Shown here: positions 1 through 12,800 of the stretch, piece after piece
Position numbering within the stretch: the stretch's first letter is position 1
Layout of the letters: the number at the start of each line of letters is the position of its first letter
Assembly (NCBI RefSeq): GCF_900446255.1
Contig: NZ_UIGI01000001.1
Span: 4,552,763-4,616,762 of the forward strand
DNA from: Buttiauxella agrestis
GTDB taxonomy: Bacteria > Pseudomonadota > Gammaproteobacteria > Enterobacterales > Enterobacteriaceae
Reading direction: 5' to 3'
Length of the DNA stretch: 64,000 nucleotides
Made by a program: the position numbers and the translations under genes
Notes under the pieces: generated by a model
Database searches by the model: none
Seen by the model: only the letters and a program-made list of their open reading frames with translations
Told to the model about the DNA's origin: nothing

Positions 1-1020
1 ACAGATGAACTGGTTAGCCACGGCGAGCTGATGTCTACGCTGCTGTTTGTCGAGATCCTGCGCGAACGCAAAGTTGACGCGCAATGGTTTGATATCCGTA
101 AAATCATGCGTACTAACGACCGTTTTGGCCGCGCCGAGCCGGATGTCACCACCTTAGCGGACCTGGCGAGCCAACAGCTCCTGCCACGTCTGGCGCAATC
201 TCTGGTCATTACTCAAGGCTTTATCGGTAGCGAAGCGAAAGGCCGCACCACCACGCTTGGCCGTGGCGGCAGCGACTATACCGCGGCATTGTTGGGCGAG
301 GCGTTACATGCCAGCCGTGTCGATATCTGGACTGACGTGCCGGGCATTTACACCACCGATCCGCGCATGGTGCCCGCGGCAAAACGCATCGACAAAATTG
401 CGTTTGAAGAAGCAGCTGAAATGGCGACATTCGGTGCAAAAGTGCTGCACCCGGCTACGTTATTGCCTGCGGTTCGTTGCGGTATTCCGGTGTTTGTGGG
501 GTCCAGTAAAGATCCAAAAGCCGGTGGCACACTGGTGTGTAATCAAACTGAAAACCCGCCGCTGTTCCGCGCGCTGGCTGTTCGCCGCAAGCAAACGCTG
601 GTGACGCTGCACAGCATGAGCATGCTCCACTCCCACGGTTTCCTTGCGGAAGTGTTCAACATTCTGGCGCACCACAATGTCTCTGTCGATTTGGTGACGA
701 CATCTGAAGTCAGCGTCGCGTTGACGCTGGACACCACCGGTTCCACATCCACCTCAGACAGCCTCCTGACGACGTCTTTGCTGACCGAGCTTTCTTCATT
801 GTGCCGCGTTGAAGTGGAAGAAAACCTCGCGCTGGTTGCTATCATCGGCAACCAACTGTCGAAAGCCTGCGGCGTGGGCAAAGAGGTGTTTGGCGTGCTT
901 GAACCGTTCAATATCCGCATGATTTGCTACGGCGCATCCAGCTATAACCTGTGCTTCCTGGTGCCGGGCGATGACGCAGAAAAAGTGGTGCAGAAGTTGC
1001 ACCACAATTTGTTCGAGTAA
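1..1020 (+). CDS. lysC: Lysine-sensitive aspartokinase III, 3' part
   Basis: The reading frame is open from base 1, so the gene is cut by the left edge; about 110 N-terminal residues (including the KFGGTS nucleotide-binding motif) lie outside. The 339 visible residues match E. coli LysC nearly throughout: the kinase-domain segments GRGGSDYTAALL and WTDVPGIYTTDPR, then two C-terminal ACT domains ending in HHNLFE. The enzyme phosphorylates L-aspartate, the first step towards diaminopimelate, lysine, threonine and methionine, and the ACT domains bind the feedback inhibitor lysine. It is cytosolic. The lysine riboswitch expected upstream is outside the window. The stop codon directly abuts the convergent yjdP stop. 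The ATG at 31 is an internal methionine, not the start. Confidence 0.97.
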   Translation, partial: TDELVSHGELMSTLLFVEILRERKVDAQWFDIRKIMRTNDRFGRAEPDVTTLADLASQQLLPRLAQSLVITQGFIGSEAKGRTTTLGRGGSDYTAALLGEALHASRVDIWTDVPGIYTTDPRMVPAAKRIDKIAFEEAAEMATFGAKVLHPATLLPAVRCGIPVFVGSSKDPKAGGTLVCNQTENPPLFRALAVRRKQTLVTLHSMSMLHSHGFLAEVFNILAHHNVSVDLVTTSEVSVALTLDTTGSTSTSDSLLTTSLLTELSSLCRVEVEENLALVAIIGNQLSKACGVGKEVFGVLEPFNIRMICYGASSYNLCFLVPGDDAEKVVQKLHHNLFE

Positions 1021-1365
1021 TTAACGATAGTTATCGTCTAAGCGCCGCTCATCTTCCTCAAGCTGGCGGCGCTGTTCGTCTAACTGACGCTGCTGGTCAT
1101 CGAGCTGGCGGCGTCGGTCTTCAAGCTGACGGCGGCGATCCTCATACTGCCGACGCCCATCTTCGCTACGCTGCCTGTCCTGCTCTTCCCAACGGTTATC
1201 ATCACCGTCATCTTCACGGCTGTCGTTTGGCTTATAGGCGTCGTTTATCGCCTGCGAAATAGAACCGACAATCGAGTTGTCAAACAGGCCATCCAGCGCA
1301 TCGGCGTGGGCAATTGAGGTCATGGTCAGGGTGCCGAGCAGCAGCGCAGTGGAGTAGCGATTCAT
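1021..1365 (-). CDS. yjdP: YjdP-family periplasmic protein with RRRQL(D/E)(D/E) heptad repeats
   Basis: A 114-aa protein with a clear Sec signal peptide (residues 1-21, cleavage after IAHA). After a short segment containing QAINDAYKPN comes an acidic linker, and then about 60 residues of heptad-like repeats of the type RRRQLDDQ/RRQLEE, which should form one highly charged helix. Signal peptide, QAINDAY motif and the Arg/Gln/Leu/Asp repeat match E. coli YjdP, a secreted protein of unknown function. It converges on lysC with zero intergenic bases and is divergent from the symporter gene. The repeat is low in complexity, so family assignment rests mainly on the N-terminal third and overall length. 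Confidence 0.8.
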   Translation of the reverse strand: MNRYSTALLLGTLTMTSIAHADALDGLFDNSIVGSISQAINDAYKPNDSREDDGDDNRWEEQDRQRSEDGRRQYEDRRRQLEDRRRQLDDQQRQLDEQRRQLEEDERRLDDNYR

Positions 1366-1453
1366 AAGCCTGTCTCATGAAATTGGTTCGCTAAACGATA
1401 AGAAAAAGGCCTGAGCGCCAGTAGCGGAGAAATCCTAAAACATGATCCTCGTC

Positions 1454-1527
1454 CGCTATTTCAAATAAACATTGAAACGCTATTTCAAGTTATATGAGTG
1501 CGGTGTTTTAATGTTTCCAGTTGAAAC
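1454..1527. promoter_or_regulatory. Repeated CGCTATTTCAA / TTGAAAC elements in divergent promoter region
   Basis: The 189-bp gap between yjdP and the symporter gene contains CGCTATTTCAA twice, at 1454-1464 and 1478-1488, exactly 24 bp apart, and TTGAAAC at 1472-1478 and 1521-1527. TTGAAA (1472-1477) and TTTCAA (1483-1488) form an inverted repeat. This arrangement just upstream of a transporter gene is typical of a regulator-binding region; which regulator binds is unknown. Confidence 0.4.
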
Positions 1528-1554
1528 TTACTCATACGGACATGGGGTACTAAA

Positions 1555-3333
1555 ATGTCTTACGACTATATTGTAATAGCGGGTTATTTTTTATTAATGG
1601 TGGCGATTAGCCTGCTATTTAAAAAAATGGCGAATAATAGCACCAGCGACTATTTCCGCGGTGGCGGCAAGATGCTGTGGTGGATGGTTGGGGCAACGGC
1701 ATTTATGACGCAGTTCTCCGCCTGGACCTTCACGGGTGCCGCTGGTAAAGCCTTTACCGATGGCTTCGCCGTGCTGGCGGTGTTTATCGGCAACATGTTT
1801 GCTTATCTTCTGGCGTGGGCATACTTCGCTCGCCGCTTCCGCCAAATGCGCGTGGATACCCCAACTGAAGCGGTTCGCCGCCGTTTTGGCCCGGTCAACG
1901 AGCAGTTCTTTACCTGGGTGATTATCCCGCTGAGCGTGATTAACGCTGGCGTGTGGTTAAACGGCCTTGGGGTATTTGCCTCCGCCGTATTTAACGCCGA
2001 TATCATCACGACTATCTGGATTACCGGCCTCGCGGTGCTGGCGATTTCCATGCTGAGTGGCGCATGGGGCGTCGTGGCATCTGACTTTATTCAAACATTG
2101 GTTATTGCCGTTATTTCCGTAGCTTGCGCAGTGGTTGCCCTGTGGGCAGTGGGCGGCCCTGCAAACATCGTGACTGAATTCCCATCCGGCTTCTTTACTG
2201 GCCCGGATATGAATTACCCATTACTGATGGTTGGCACTTTCCTGTTCTTCGTGGTGAAACAGCTGCAAAGTATCAACAACATGCAGGAATCCTATCGCTT
2301 CCTGAATGCTAAAGACTCCAAAAACGCCAGCAAGGCCGCTTTAATGGCGCTGCTAATGATGCTGGTTGGGGCGGTGATTTGGTTCATTCCACCGTGGGCG
2401 ACGGCGATTCTTTACCCGAATGCAGGCGCACAGTATCCAGAACTTGGCGCGAAAGCACGTGATGCGGTTTACCTGGTGTTTGCCCGCGAAGCGATGCCGC
2501 TTGGGACCGTTGGGCTGTTGATGGCTGGCCTGTTCGCCGCAACCATGTCCTCTATGGACTCAGCACTTAACCGTAACTCCGGTATCTTCGTACGTAGCTT
2601 CTACGCAACGATTGTGCGCAAAGGCAAAGCGACCGACAAAGAGCAACTGCGTGCGGGCCAAATTGCCTGCCTGGTGAACGGCCTGCTGGTTATCTTCATG
2701 GCGCAGTTCTTCAACTCGCTCAAGCACCTGAGCCTTTTTGACCTGATGATGCAAGTCGCGACCCTGCTGCAATCGCCGATTCTGGTGCCATTATTCTTCG
2801 GTATGCTGATTCGCAGAACGCCTTCCTGGGCGCCGTGGGCAACGGTTATCTTCGGTCTGGGCGTCTCCTGGATGGTGGTTGATGTGTTCACGCCGCAGTA
2901 CGTCATGTCCTGGTTCGGTGTTGAAACACTGACTGGCCGTGAAGTGAGCGAGCTGAAAACCATCATTCCTATCGTTGCACACCTGGTGCTGACCGGCGGC
3001 TTCTTCTGCCTGAGCGCTCTGTTCTACAAACCGCAGGCCGACAGCAATGTTGCCGCTACAGATGCATTCTTTAAAGATGTCGAAACGGAGTGTGTTGAAG
3101 ACGACGCACAAGACATCGTTGACCGTATGCAACGTAACAAGCTGGGCGACCTGACTATCTACATGGCTGCGGGCTTGTCTGCGATGATGCTGATTCCAAA
3201 CCCAATGTGGGGCCGTCTGCTGTTCCTGGGCTGTGCTGCGGTGGTGTTTGCTGTCGGATATGCGCTAAAACGCAGTGCGCGAATGGATGATGCTACCGTC
3301 ATTCTCAAGCCCTCGACGCAAACGCAACGGTAA
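1555..3333 (+). CDS. Sodium:solute symporter (SSS family)
   Basis: A 592-aa inner-membrane protein with about 13-14 hydrophobic helices and the features of the SSS/SLC5 family: an N-terminal helix, a DYFRGGGKMLWWMVGATAFMTQFSAWTFTG segment resembling the sodium-binding TM1-TM2 region (here quoted in parts: DYFRGGGK, AFMTQFSAWTF), and a conserved ATMSSMDSALNRNSG stretch in the TM8 region. It should import a solute with Na+. The substrate cannot be read from sequence; the protein is clearly different from the acetate symporter ActP encoded at 39411 and from PutP or PanF. The start has a GGGG Shine-Dalgarno at 1544-1547. It stands alone between a divergent promoter region with repeated operators and a strong terminator, so it is a single-gene unit. 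Confidence 0.85.
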   Translation: MSYDYIVIAGYFLLMVAISLLFKKMANNSTSDYFRGGGKMLWWMVGATAFMTQFSAWTFTGAAGKAFTDGFAVLAVFIGNMFAYLLAWAYFARRFRQMRVDTPTEAVRRRFGPVNEQFFTWVIIPLSVINAGVWLNGLGVFASAVFNADIITTIWITGLAVLAISMLSGAWGVVASDFIQTLVIAVISVACAVVALWAVGGPANIVTEFPSGFFTGPDMNYPLLMVGTFLFFVVKQLQSINNMQESYRFLNAKDSKNASKAALMALLMMLVGAVIWFIPPWATAILYPNAGAQYPELGAKARDAVYLVFAREAMPLGTVGLLMAGLFAATMSSMDSALNRNSGIFVRSFYATIVRKGKATDKEQLRAGQIACLVNGLLVIFMAQFFNSLKHLSLFDLMMQVATLLQSPILVPLFFGMLIRRTPSWAPWATVIFGLGVSWMVVDVFTPQYVMSWFGVETLTGREVSELKTIIPIVAHLVLTGGFFCLSALFYKPQADSNVAATDAFFKDVETECVEDDAQDIVDRMQRNKLGDLTIYMAAGLSAMMLIPNPMWGRLLFLGCAAVVFAVGYALKRSARMDDATVILKPSTQTQR

Positions 3334-3368
3334 ACTCAACGTAAACAGACAACACACTTAATCCCCCA

Positions 3369-3396
3369 AAGCCACCGAACCCGGTGGCTTTTTATT
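3369..3396 (+). terminator. Rho-independent terminator after the symporter
   Basis: Perfect 9-bp stem AAGCCACCG / CGGTGGCTT with a 4-nt loop, followed by TTTATTTATT. It lies 35 bp after the symporter stop and isolates it from the giant adhesin operon. Confidence 0.9.
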
Positions 3397-3816
3397 TATT
3401 TTCACATCCTGCTAACATTATTTAGTAACTCATTATTTCTCAGATAATAGCTATTATTAGAAATATAAAAGTATTGCTTACTATTTAATCTAATCTGGCT
3501 CTGGTCGTTCTTGCCAATACACGTTTAATAATGCATTGAACTCTTAGATAGTCACTATTCCATGACGAAAAAATTAAAATACCACCCAATCTGTACGTCG
3601 CTTTATTATTAGCCCAGGCAACAATTTAGTTCTTTTATTCCGCCATCCTCCCTCCTGCCTAAAACCCTATAAAAAGCATGTGAATATTTCAGAAAATTCA
3701 CCCCCAATACATTCGTAAATATTATGTAATAAGCCCGCCTAATACATTCATATTATGTAAACACGTTGTATCATTATCTTAATGCTACCGACGCGCTAAC
3801 AGAGTGATGCACCGCT
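3397..3816 (+). promoter_or_regulatory. AT-rich 420-bp leader/promoter region of the giant adhesin operon
   Basis: No coding sequence is apparent. The stretch is much richer in A+T than the genes either side, as expected for a silenced surface-protein promoter. Near its 3' end lies an imperfect direct repeat: AATACATTC followed by ATATTATGTAA at 3706-3729 (four extra bases between the halves) and the same two blocks contiguous at 3741-3760. The copies are 31-35 bp apart, about three helical turns, suggesting an activator or repressor binding pair. The adhesin start is 57 bp beyond the second copy. Confidence 0.5.
3706..3760. repeat. Imperfect direct repeat upstream of the giant adhesin
   Basis: Copy 1 (3706-3729) and copy 2 (3741-3760) share AATACATTC and ATATTATGTAA; copy 1 has GTAA between them. 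The position just upstream of the operon start makes it a candidate operator. Confidence 0.6.
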
Positions 3817-6800
3817 ATGTCGACACAAAGAAGAGACAACCCCACCCGCCCTCGCCATCACCGTTTCGCTCTGGAGCCACGACAATTGTTCGATGGCGCA
3901 GCCGTCGCTGAGGCCGCAAGCCATGCGGATAACTCGCCAGACGCGCAGCATCACAATAATGCGCCGGACGCCTCGAAAGCGGTGATTGTGCCGCAATCAA
4001 CCGCCCCTGCTCCGGCGTCTATTACCGCGCCCGCGCCTGCACCTGCTGACGCCCCTGCTCCGCACGAGGTTTATGTTGTCGACAGCCACGTGCAGAACTG
4101 GCAGTCGCTGGTCAGCCAGTTGCCAGAGGGCAGTCGCGTGCTGGTGCTGGACTCAAAGCAGTCCGGGCTTGAGCAGATTAATGACGCCCTAAAAAACGAT
4201 AAAAATATCAGCGCGATTCATATCATCAGCCACGGCGCGAGCGATGAAATCACTCTCGGTAGCGACAAACTTAACGATAAAACGATTGCGCAGTATCAGC
4301 AGCAGCTAGAAAAACTGGGCGAAAAGCTCACGAGTGATGGCGATATTTTGCTGTATGGCTGCAATGTCACCGCGCAAGATACCGTGCTCATTACGCGCAT
4401 GGCGGATTACACCCATGCGGATGTGGCGGCGTCGAATGACGAAACCGGCAGCGCGGCAAAAGCCGCAGACTGGACGCTTGAGTCCAGCACTGGCGTCATT
4501 GAAACGCGCTCGTTATCCCTGGCTTATGACGGGGTTTTACAAGCGCCGGAAATCACCACTCGCGTGCCGGATATGGTGGTTTCGGAGCCAAGCACACTGC
4601 GTCCGGGCGCTGAAACCGGGAGTTTCAGTGGTTTAACGCTTAACGTCAGCGATGAAAACGTCGCGATTAGCGTGAGCTTAACGAATGCTGCCGCCGGGGA
4701 TTTGGTTAACGGTGCAACGTCCGGGAAAACCCTGGAATTCGTCGGGAGCGTGGCGGATGCCCAGGCCTGGCTTAACTCGCTGAAATTCACCGCCAGTGAT
4801 ACCGAACTGGGGCATCAGTCGGCCTCAACCGATGTGCAGTTTTTTGTCCTCACTCTTTCCGGTAACGACAGCCTGGTCACGCACATTTCGATTACGCCAG
4901 CCAACGACCCGGTCACGGTCGCCGACAGCACGCTCATCGTGCCGGAAAGAAACGGTTCGGGCACCGTGATTACTGAAGCTACGCTCGCCGCACTCGATCC
5001 TGAATTACAGATTGGCGCGCAAAGCGCATCGCAAATTGTCTACAGCCTGACGGCAATGCCACAATACGGTTATCTGACGCTCAACGGCACGCGCCTGGGC
5101 GTGGGGTCGGTGTTTACTCAGCAAAACGTGCGCGACGGTGCGCTGAAATATGTTCACACCGCGACGGGTGACACGCAAAACACCGCCGACGGGTTTTCCG
5201 CCAAAGTGAACGACGGTGCAACGCCCATCGGCCAATCCGACACCGTAAGCGTCACGCTTGAGATTGCCCCAGAAAACCAGCCGCCCACCATTAGCGGCGG
5301 GGGCATTGTGTATGAAGGCCAGCCGCAAAACGCAGCCAACACGGGGAATGTCGGGCAGTACATCGTGGCCGAAAGTGGTGGCGATACGCAGGACATCACT
5401 CTCACGCTAACCATTACTGCACTGCCCGCTCACGGCACACTTTATTTTAAGGGCGTACCGGTCACACAAGGCCAGCAGTTCAGCTATGCCGAACGCAATT
5501 TTTTGACCTATGAAAATGACGGCCAGGATAACGTAGGTACGGATTCATTCGGCGTGACCGTGACTGACGAGGGCGGTGGTACGGCTACGTCTGCCAGCAG
5601 CGATGCCATCATCAAGCTGGATATTCAACAGGTGGATGACGACCCGTTCCTTGATACCGACTCCAGCCTGCATGCCGATGTGGTGCCAGGCCCGGCTGAC
5701 GTGGTGCTTACGCCCGAAATGCTCACCAGCCTGGATACCGACTCCTCGGCCGATCGTGTCAGTTTTATTGTGGATACCGCCGGGCTGACGCACGGTTATT
5801 TGACGCTCAACGGCTTGCTGTTAAAGACCGGCGACACCTTCACCATGGAAGACGTGATTGGCGGGAAAGTCGCGTATACGCAGTATCTGAATGCGCAACC
5901 GGGCGGCATCGACGTGTTTAACTTCCGCGTGATTGACCACTCCACCGCGCTGCGCTGGAACCCGGACGGCACCACATTTACCCGCCAGGGCGGGATTTGG
6001 GACGGCGAGGCGGCAAGCAGCCAATTAACCCATTTCCAGTTCACAATTGGCCTGGTGCGCCTGGCAAACAACCCGACGCCGGATAACGTCCCGCCGTGGA
6101 GTATTCCCGACAGCACCAACAGTTCAGGGTACATCGGTACGGATGTCACCAATCCCACGCTGCCGCCGCATGGTTCGATTAACGAAGGCGGCTCGCTGGT
6201 GCTGTCTGGCACCGGAAACATCTCCGACGCCACGCCGGGCATGAGTTATGTGGTGCAAGGGATTAGCCCGGATCAAATTGTGTACACCTATCTCGGGACC
6301 GATGCGGGCCAAAGCGGCCTCACCATCATGAAAAGTGATGGCAACGGCGGCATGGTCGCGGTTAACGCGTTTGGTTCTTTCACCCAGGCCGAACTGGATG
6401 CAGGCCTGGTGCGCATCGTTCATGACGGTGGCGAAAACTTCGAGTTTAATGCGCGTTTCTCCGTTTCCGCAGGGCAAGTCACGCTCGACGCCAATGGCAA
6501 CCCGGTGGCAGTGACCTGGAATCCAGAGCTTAAAATTTTCGTCACTCCGGTTAACGATGCGCCCGTGATTACAGGCTCATCCAACACGGTTCTGGCAGAA
6601 GGCGAAACGGTGTATATCACCACCTCGCAGCTGAATTTAAACGACCCGGATGACGCCAATAGCGGCTCGCCGTGGGAAAACATCGCCAATATTAATGGCA
6701 GTAATAACTACGCACTCAATAACGAAGTTGTCGGAGCTAACGCCCTAAAAATTGTCTTCCAGTCGCTGCCAACCGGTGGCGTGTTGCAGTATTTCAATGG

Positions 6801-9800
6801 CACCAGTTGGGTCACGATCACCAGCGCCGATATCGGTACGCTAAAACTCGATGCCAGCCTGCTGAAAAACGATAACAGCAGCGGGCTGCGATTTGTCAGT
6901 AACGGATCTGAAGTCCGCAGCACCAGCTTTATTGTCTCGGCGGTGGATCGCTGGGGTACTGCGTCTGCGGCCAACGCGACGGTGGGGATTATCATCACCA
7001 ACGTTAACGATGGCCCGATGATCCCGGCAACGCCTGACAGCCCGGATATCACCGTGCCGCCGGACTCGCCCAATAACATCGGCGGTCAGCCCGCCAACAA
7101 CCCGGCTACGGTGGTGGAAGGCGGTTACGTCCAGCTCGACAGCTCCCAGCTTCAGGCCTACGACCCGGACAGCTCGCCCGAGCAGGTGCAATATACGGTT
7201 TCCACCGTCCCGGCTCACGGACGCCTGGCGTACTCCACCGACGGCGTGAATTTTAGCTTCCTCGGCAACGGCTCCACCTTTACCCAGGCGGACATCAACA
7301 ATGGCCGTATTTACTACCTGAACAACGGCGATGAGGCAGCAGGCAGCGGTCTGAATGCCGATGGTTTTAACTTCACGCTTTCGGATGGCGACAAAGAGCA
7401 ATCGGGGAATCACTTCGCGATTAATGTCACGCCGACCAACGATAAACCCACCGTCACCGCGCCTTCTGGCCCGATTGATATCGGCGGCAGCTCACACGCC
7501 GTCAACGGTTTTACCGTGGCCGACCCGGATATCGCAAGCGGTTCAAGCGCCACCAATATCCTCGAAACCACCGTGCGCTTACTGCACAGCAATGGCAGCG
7601 CCTTTAGCCAGGCCGAATACAACAACATCGTGCTGACGGCGGCGGTAAACACCGGAGCGACCGTCACAGGCGGTATCAATGGCTATCTGGTGATCACCGG
7701 AACCGTCGCCCAGATTAACGCGGCGCTGGCGGGATTGACCGTCACCTTCCCTGATGATCGCAACGCGCAATACCAGGTGCAAGTCATCACCGATGACCGC
7801 CTGCGTGATACCAACGGTAATTTAGACGGGGCGGCTAACGGCGGCCCGGTAAACCAGCCTGCGACTCCGGCATTCGGCACCCCGCCCGGCGCGGTTGATG
7901 GCACCACTTACAACTGGTATCTGGCTGGCGTTCCCGCCAGTAACGGCAACATCTCCGCTAATCAGGTGGTGATTAACGCCTCCGAAACCAATGACCCTGG
8001 CACCCTGGTGGTCGGTAACACCGACAAAACCACCTTTGAAGATCAGCCGACGATTATCGGGGGTGATATCACCATCGCGGATGACGAGTCAGCGGCTTTC
8101 GGCAAAAACGTGACCGTGACGTTGACCGTCGCCCAGGGCCAGCTGGGGATTGCAGGCGCAGATGACAACAGCGGTTTTATTATCGATGGCGTCACGATTA
8201 CGGGCGATAACAGCGGGCAACTCGTGCTAACCGGCACCGCCAGCGCCATTCAGGCGTTGCTCAATGACCCGACCCGTGGCCTGACTTACCTCAGCGATAA
8301 AGATGCCAACCACGATCAAAACGCGGCGGCGGCAGGCGATGTGACGCTCAATATTCATCTGGATACCTCGGCGTCTAGCGTCGGGAACACTATCAGCGCA
8401 GTACCAGCAGATGTGCAAATCGCCATTACCATTACGCCGGTGAACGATGCGCCAACCGTGACCGCGCCAACAGACACGATTCTGCTTGATAACAACGCGC
8501 CCGGTGGCAACAGCGTCGGCGGTTTTGTGATAAGCGACCCGGATGTTTCGGATGCGGGCGGCATTGCGACAGGCGAACAAAATATCGTGCAGGTGACCGT
8601 TCGCATCACCGATCAAAACGGCAACCCATTCCTGGTTGGGCAGTATCGCGACCAGCAAAACTCAGCGGTGAATATCTCCTCGCTGAACACCACCTCGGGT
8701 GTGACGGTGCAATCCACCAGCCCGGATGGCATCAACCCGCCGGCAAATGGCGTGAATGCGCCGCTGGTGATCACCGGTACCATCGACCAAATCAATGCTT
8801 ATCTCGCGCAATTGCAGGTGAGAATGAGCGGCATCGAGGTGGATGATGCTGACCAGTATTTCCGCGTCGAAGTGATTGTTGATGACCGCATGCGCGATGC
8901 AAACGGCAGACTGACGACCGGTGCCAACGGTGGGGATAATGCCAATCCTACAGGCGATGGGACTTCACCCGTTCCGACTACTGATACCAGCCCTTACGCT
9001 AAAGTCCCAACCGGGCTTGAGCTAAACGTTGCCACCACGTATCGCACCGTTTTCCAAAGCAGTATCAACGACCCGGCGCATATCGATCTGGGCGGCAGCC
9101 CGGTGCTTAACACCGATGAAAACAACGCCACGGTCACGCTGCCACCGATCACCCTCAGCGATGTGGATGCGGGCAGCCAGACCATGACGGTGACGGTTAA
9201 GCTGCCGAACGGATTTACCTTTGTCGCGCCAACCGGCAGCGGCGGCACCGTCACCGGAGCAGGCACCGACACGCTGACGTTTACCGGCTCATATGCGCAA
9301 ATTAATACTTACCTCGCGGGGCTAAAAGTCTCGCTGCCTGACGTACCTGGCAGTGCCGCGGCGTCGGACTGGAACGGCAATTTTGGCGTGACGGTGGCGG
9401 TCAACGATGGCGGTAACTCCGGTTCGCGCCCGGGGACATTACCCAATATGACCGATCCTAATTCCGACCCAGGCCAGGTCGAATACGAAGATGGCCCTGG
9501 CGGCACCTCGTCGGCACTGATCACAACGCGCACCTTTACCTTCACGGTCAATCCGGTGAATGACGCGCCCGTGGTCGTCGGCACGCCGACGGTGACAATC
9601 CCGACGCTCGAAGAGGACACGCTCGGGAGTTCAGTTAGCGGTCAAAGCGTTAACAGCCTGTTTAGCGGATTCTTCAACGACCAGCACGACACCGTGGATA
9701 ACAGCACCAATGGCGGCGCGGGCGGCTCCCTGGCGGATAACTTCTACGGCGTGGCTATCACGCAATTAACCACCAACGCCGCTCAGGGCGAATGGCAGTA

Positions 9801-12800
9801 TTCGCTCGATGGCGTGAACTGGCTTGCCGTGGGCAACCGCAGCGACAGTAACGCGTTAATCCTGACGGCCAGTTCGTCACTACGCTTTGTGCCTGCGCCA
9901 AACTATTTTGGCAACCCGGCAACGCTGGGTGTCCGGCTGGTAGAAACCAACGCCAACGGCGATATATCTTCCACGCCGACGGTTCTTCCCAACGGCAGCG
10001 TCACCGATATCAACACCACGGGCGGGCATGGCGGCACCTCAATCTACAGTGAAACCGTCATCACCCTCAGCACCGTCGTCACCAACATTAACGACCGCCC
10101 AACGCTGGGTGATAAAACGCTGACTATCGCCGAAGACACCAACGGCACGCAGACGGTCGGGCAACTTTTCCAGTCGGTTTATGGTGATGCCACCGATAAC
10201 CAGACCGCGATTGCAGGCGGCGGAAACGCCAGCGGCGCCCTGAGTTACATCGCGATTTACGCCAATGACACCGATGCCAGCAAAGGCCAATGGCAATATT
10301 TTGATGGCACCACCTGGCAGGCGATCCCGTCCGATCTGGGTGAGAACCGCGCCTTTGTGCTCGCCAGCACCACGCAGATGCGCTTTGTGCCGACCGCCGA
10401 TTACAACGGTTCAGTCAGCGGCGGCCTGCATTTGCGCGCCTCCGACACCACCGACACCACCGCCAACGGGATCTTTAGCGGTCGGGTGAATTTCTTCGAT
10501 TTTGCTCGCGATAACGACCCGACTTCGCACTGGTCAAATACCGCGACGCTGGGTGTGAACATTACGGCAGTGGCTGACGCGAACAACGACAGCTTCACCA
10601 CTCACGCCAATGTGCCGCTGATTAAAAATGCCAGCGACCTGCTGGCTAACGACTCGTTTACCAACGCGGATAAAACCGTTACCACGGTGACGCAACCGAC
10701 AAACGGCACGCTGACTTACGTCGGCGGCGTGCTGACGTATACGCCAAACCAGGGCTTTGTCGGCACCGATTCTTACACCTACACCGTCACCAGCGGCGGC
10801 GTAACGGAACAGGCAACGGTGACAATTAATGTCACCAACCAGGCGCCGATTGTTGCCAACGAAAACCAGACGCTTAACGAAGATACGTCGGCCTCGGGCA
10901 ACGTATTAACCAATGACCGCGACCCGGATGGCGCCGTCGATACCCTCACGGTGAAAACCTTCACCGTTGAGGGGCAAACCTACACCGCGGGCACCACCGT
11001 GACGCTGGCAGACAGCCACGGAACCCTGACCGTTAATGCTAATGGGACGTACAACTACACCCCAGGCGGCGACTGGCACGGCGATATTCTGGTGAGCTAT
11101 GTCGTGACCGACGGCAACATGAACGGTGACAAAACCGCGACGTTAGGGCTGCACATTGCCGCCGTAGACGATGCGATCGATAACATCGAAAAAGAGCATA
11201 CCGGCACCGTCATTACGACCGATGTGCTGGCAAACGATAGCTTTATAAACTCGGATCGGGCCGTCACCGATTTCAGCCAGGGTACGCACGGCACCGTGAC
11301 TCGCGGCCCCGGTAACTCGCTGATTTACACCCCGACGCCGGGCTATGTCGGCCAGGACAAATATACCTATACCGTCACCAGCGGCGGCGTTACCGAAACC
11401 GCCACGGTGTTTATTCTGCTGACCAACACACCGCCCACGCCGACCAAACAGTTAGCGTCAACGCCGGAAGATACGGCGCTCAATGGCGACGTGCTGCATA
11501 CCATTGTTGACCCCGATAACGACCCGTTGCACGTGACCGATTTCCAGATTGCGGGAATCACAGGAACATTCCAGGCGGGCGATAGCGTCGTTATTGCCGA
11601 TAAAGGCACCTTTATCCTGCGCGCCAATGGCACTTACACCTTCGTGCCGATTGCCGACTGGAACGGCAAAGTGCCGATTATCACGTTTAGCGTGTCGGAT
11701 AATACCTTCGACCCGCCGACCCAAAGCACCCTGGAAATCACCGTCACGCAGGTTCAAGACGCCGTGAATGACTCGGTATCCACGCATGCCGGGACACCTG
11801 TCACCATTAACGCGCTAAACAACGACCGTTTCAGTAATGCCGACGCCACCATCACCGGCACCGGTGTGCCTGCGCATGGTTCGGTGAGTATTGTGAATAA
11901 CCAACTGGTTTATACGCCGGATGCGGGTTATGTCGGCGAAGATTCCTTCACCTACACCGTCACCAGCGGCGGCGTCACTGAAATCGCGACGGTCACGGTC
12001 ACGATGACCAACGCCGCGCCGACGGTGCCGAATGTGTATATCACCACCACGGAAGACCGCCCGATCCTCGACACCCTGCTTGGCGGTGCGACGGATGGCG
12101 ACAACGATAATCTGAGCATTGTTAAATTCACGATTAACGGCACCGATTACGCGGCGGGATTGACCCCGGTTGATATCCCCGGCATGGGCCGAATCACCAT
12201 CACCCAGGAAGGGCTGTATTTATTTACCCCGCTCGCTGACTGGAATGGCATCGTGCCGCCAATAAACTACACCGTGAGTGACGGCAACCAGGGCGGCGAA
12301 GTCAGCAGCACGCTGGTGATTACCGTGACGCCCGTGGTGGATATTCAGGCAGACCAGGCCAGCACGCACTCTGATGACGCCGTCATTATTAACGTATTAG
12401 CCAATGACACCTTCACCAACGCCGACCGCCAGGTCTCGGTTTCCGGGATCAGTGCGCAAGGCGGCAGGCTGGAAGTGCTGTCGGATAACACGGTGCGTTA
12501 CTCGCCACCTGCGGGCTACTCGGGGCGCGATAGCTTCACCTATACCGTCACCAGCGGCGGCATAACTGAAACCACAATTGTCTCGATTCTGGTCACGAAC
12601 ACGTCACCACTGAGCGGCAATATGCAGCTCGTCATGAACGAAGACGGCGCACCGCTTACCGGCCTTTTGAATGTGACCGATCCGGATAACGACGTATTGC
12701 GAGTGACGTCATTCCAGATTGACGGCATAACCACGCCATTCACGGTGCCGGATAACGGTGTTCCCGTCAGCGCTGACATTGCAGGTGTCGGGGTCTTCAC

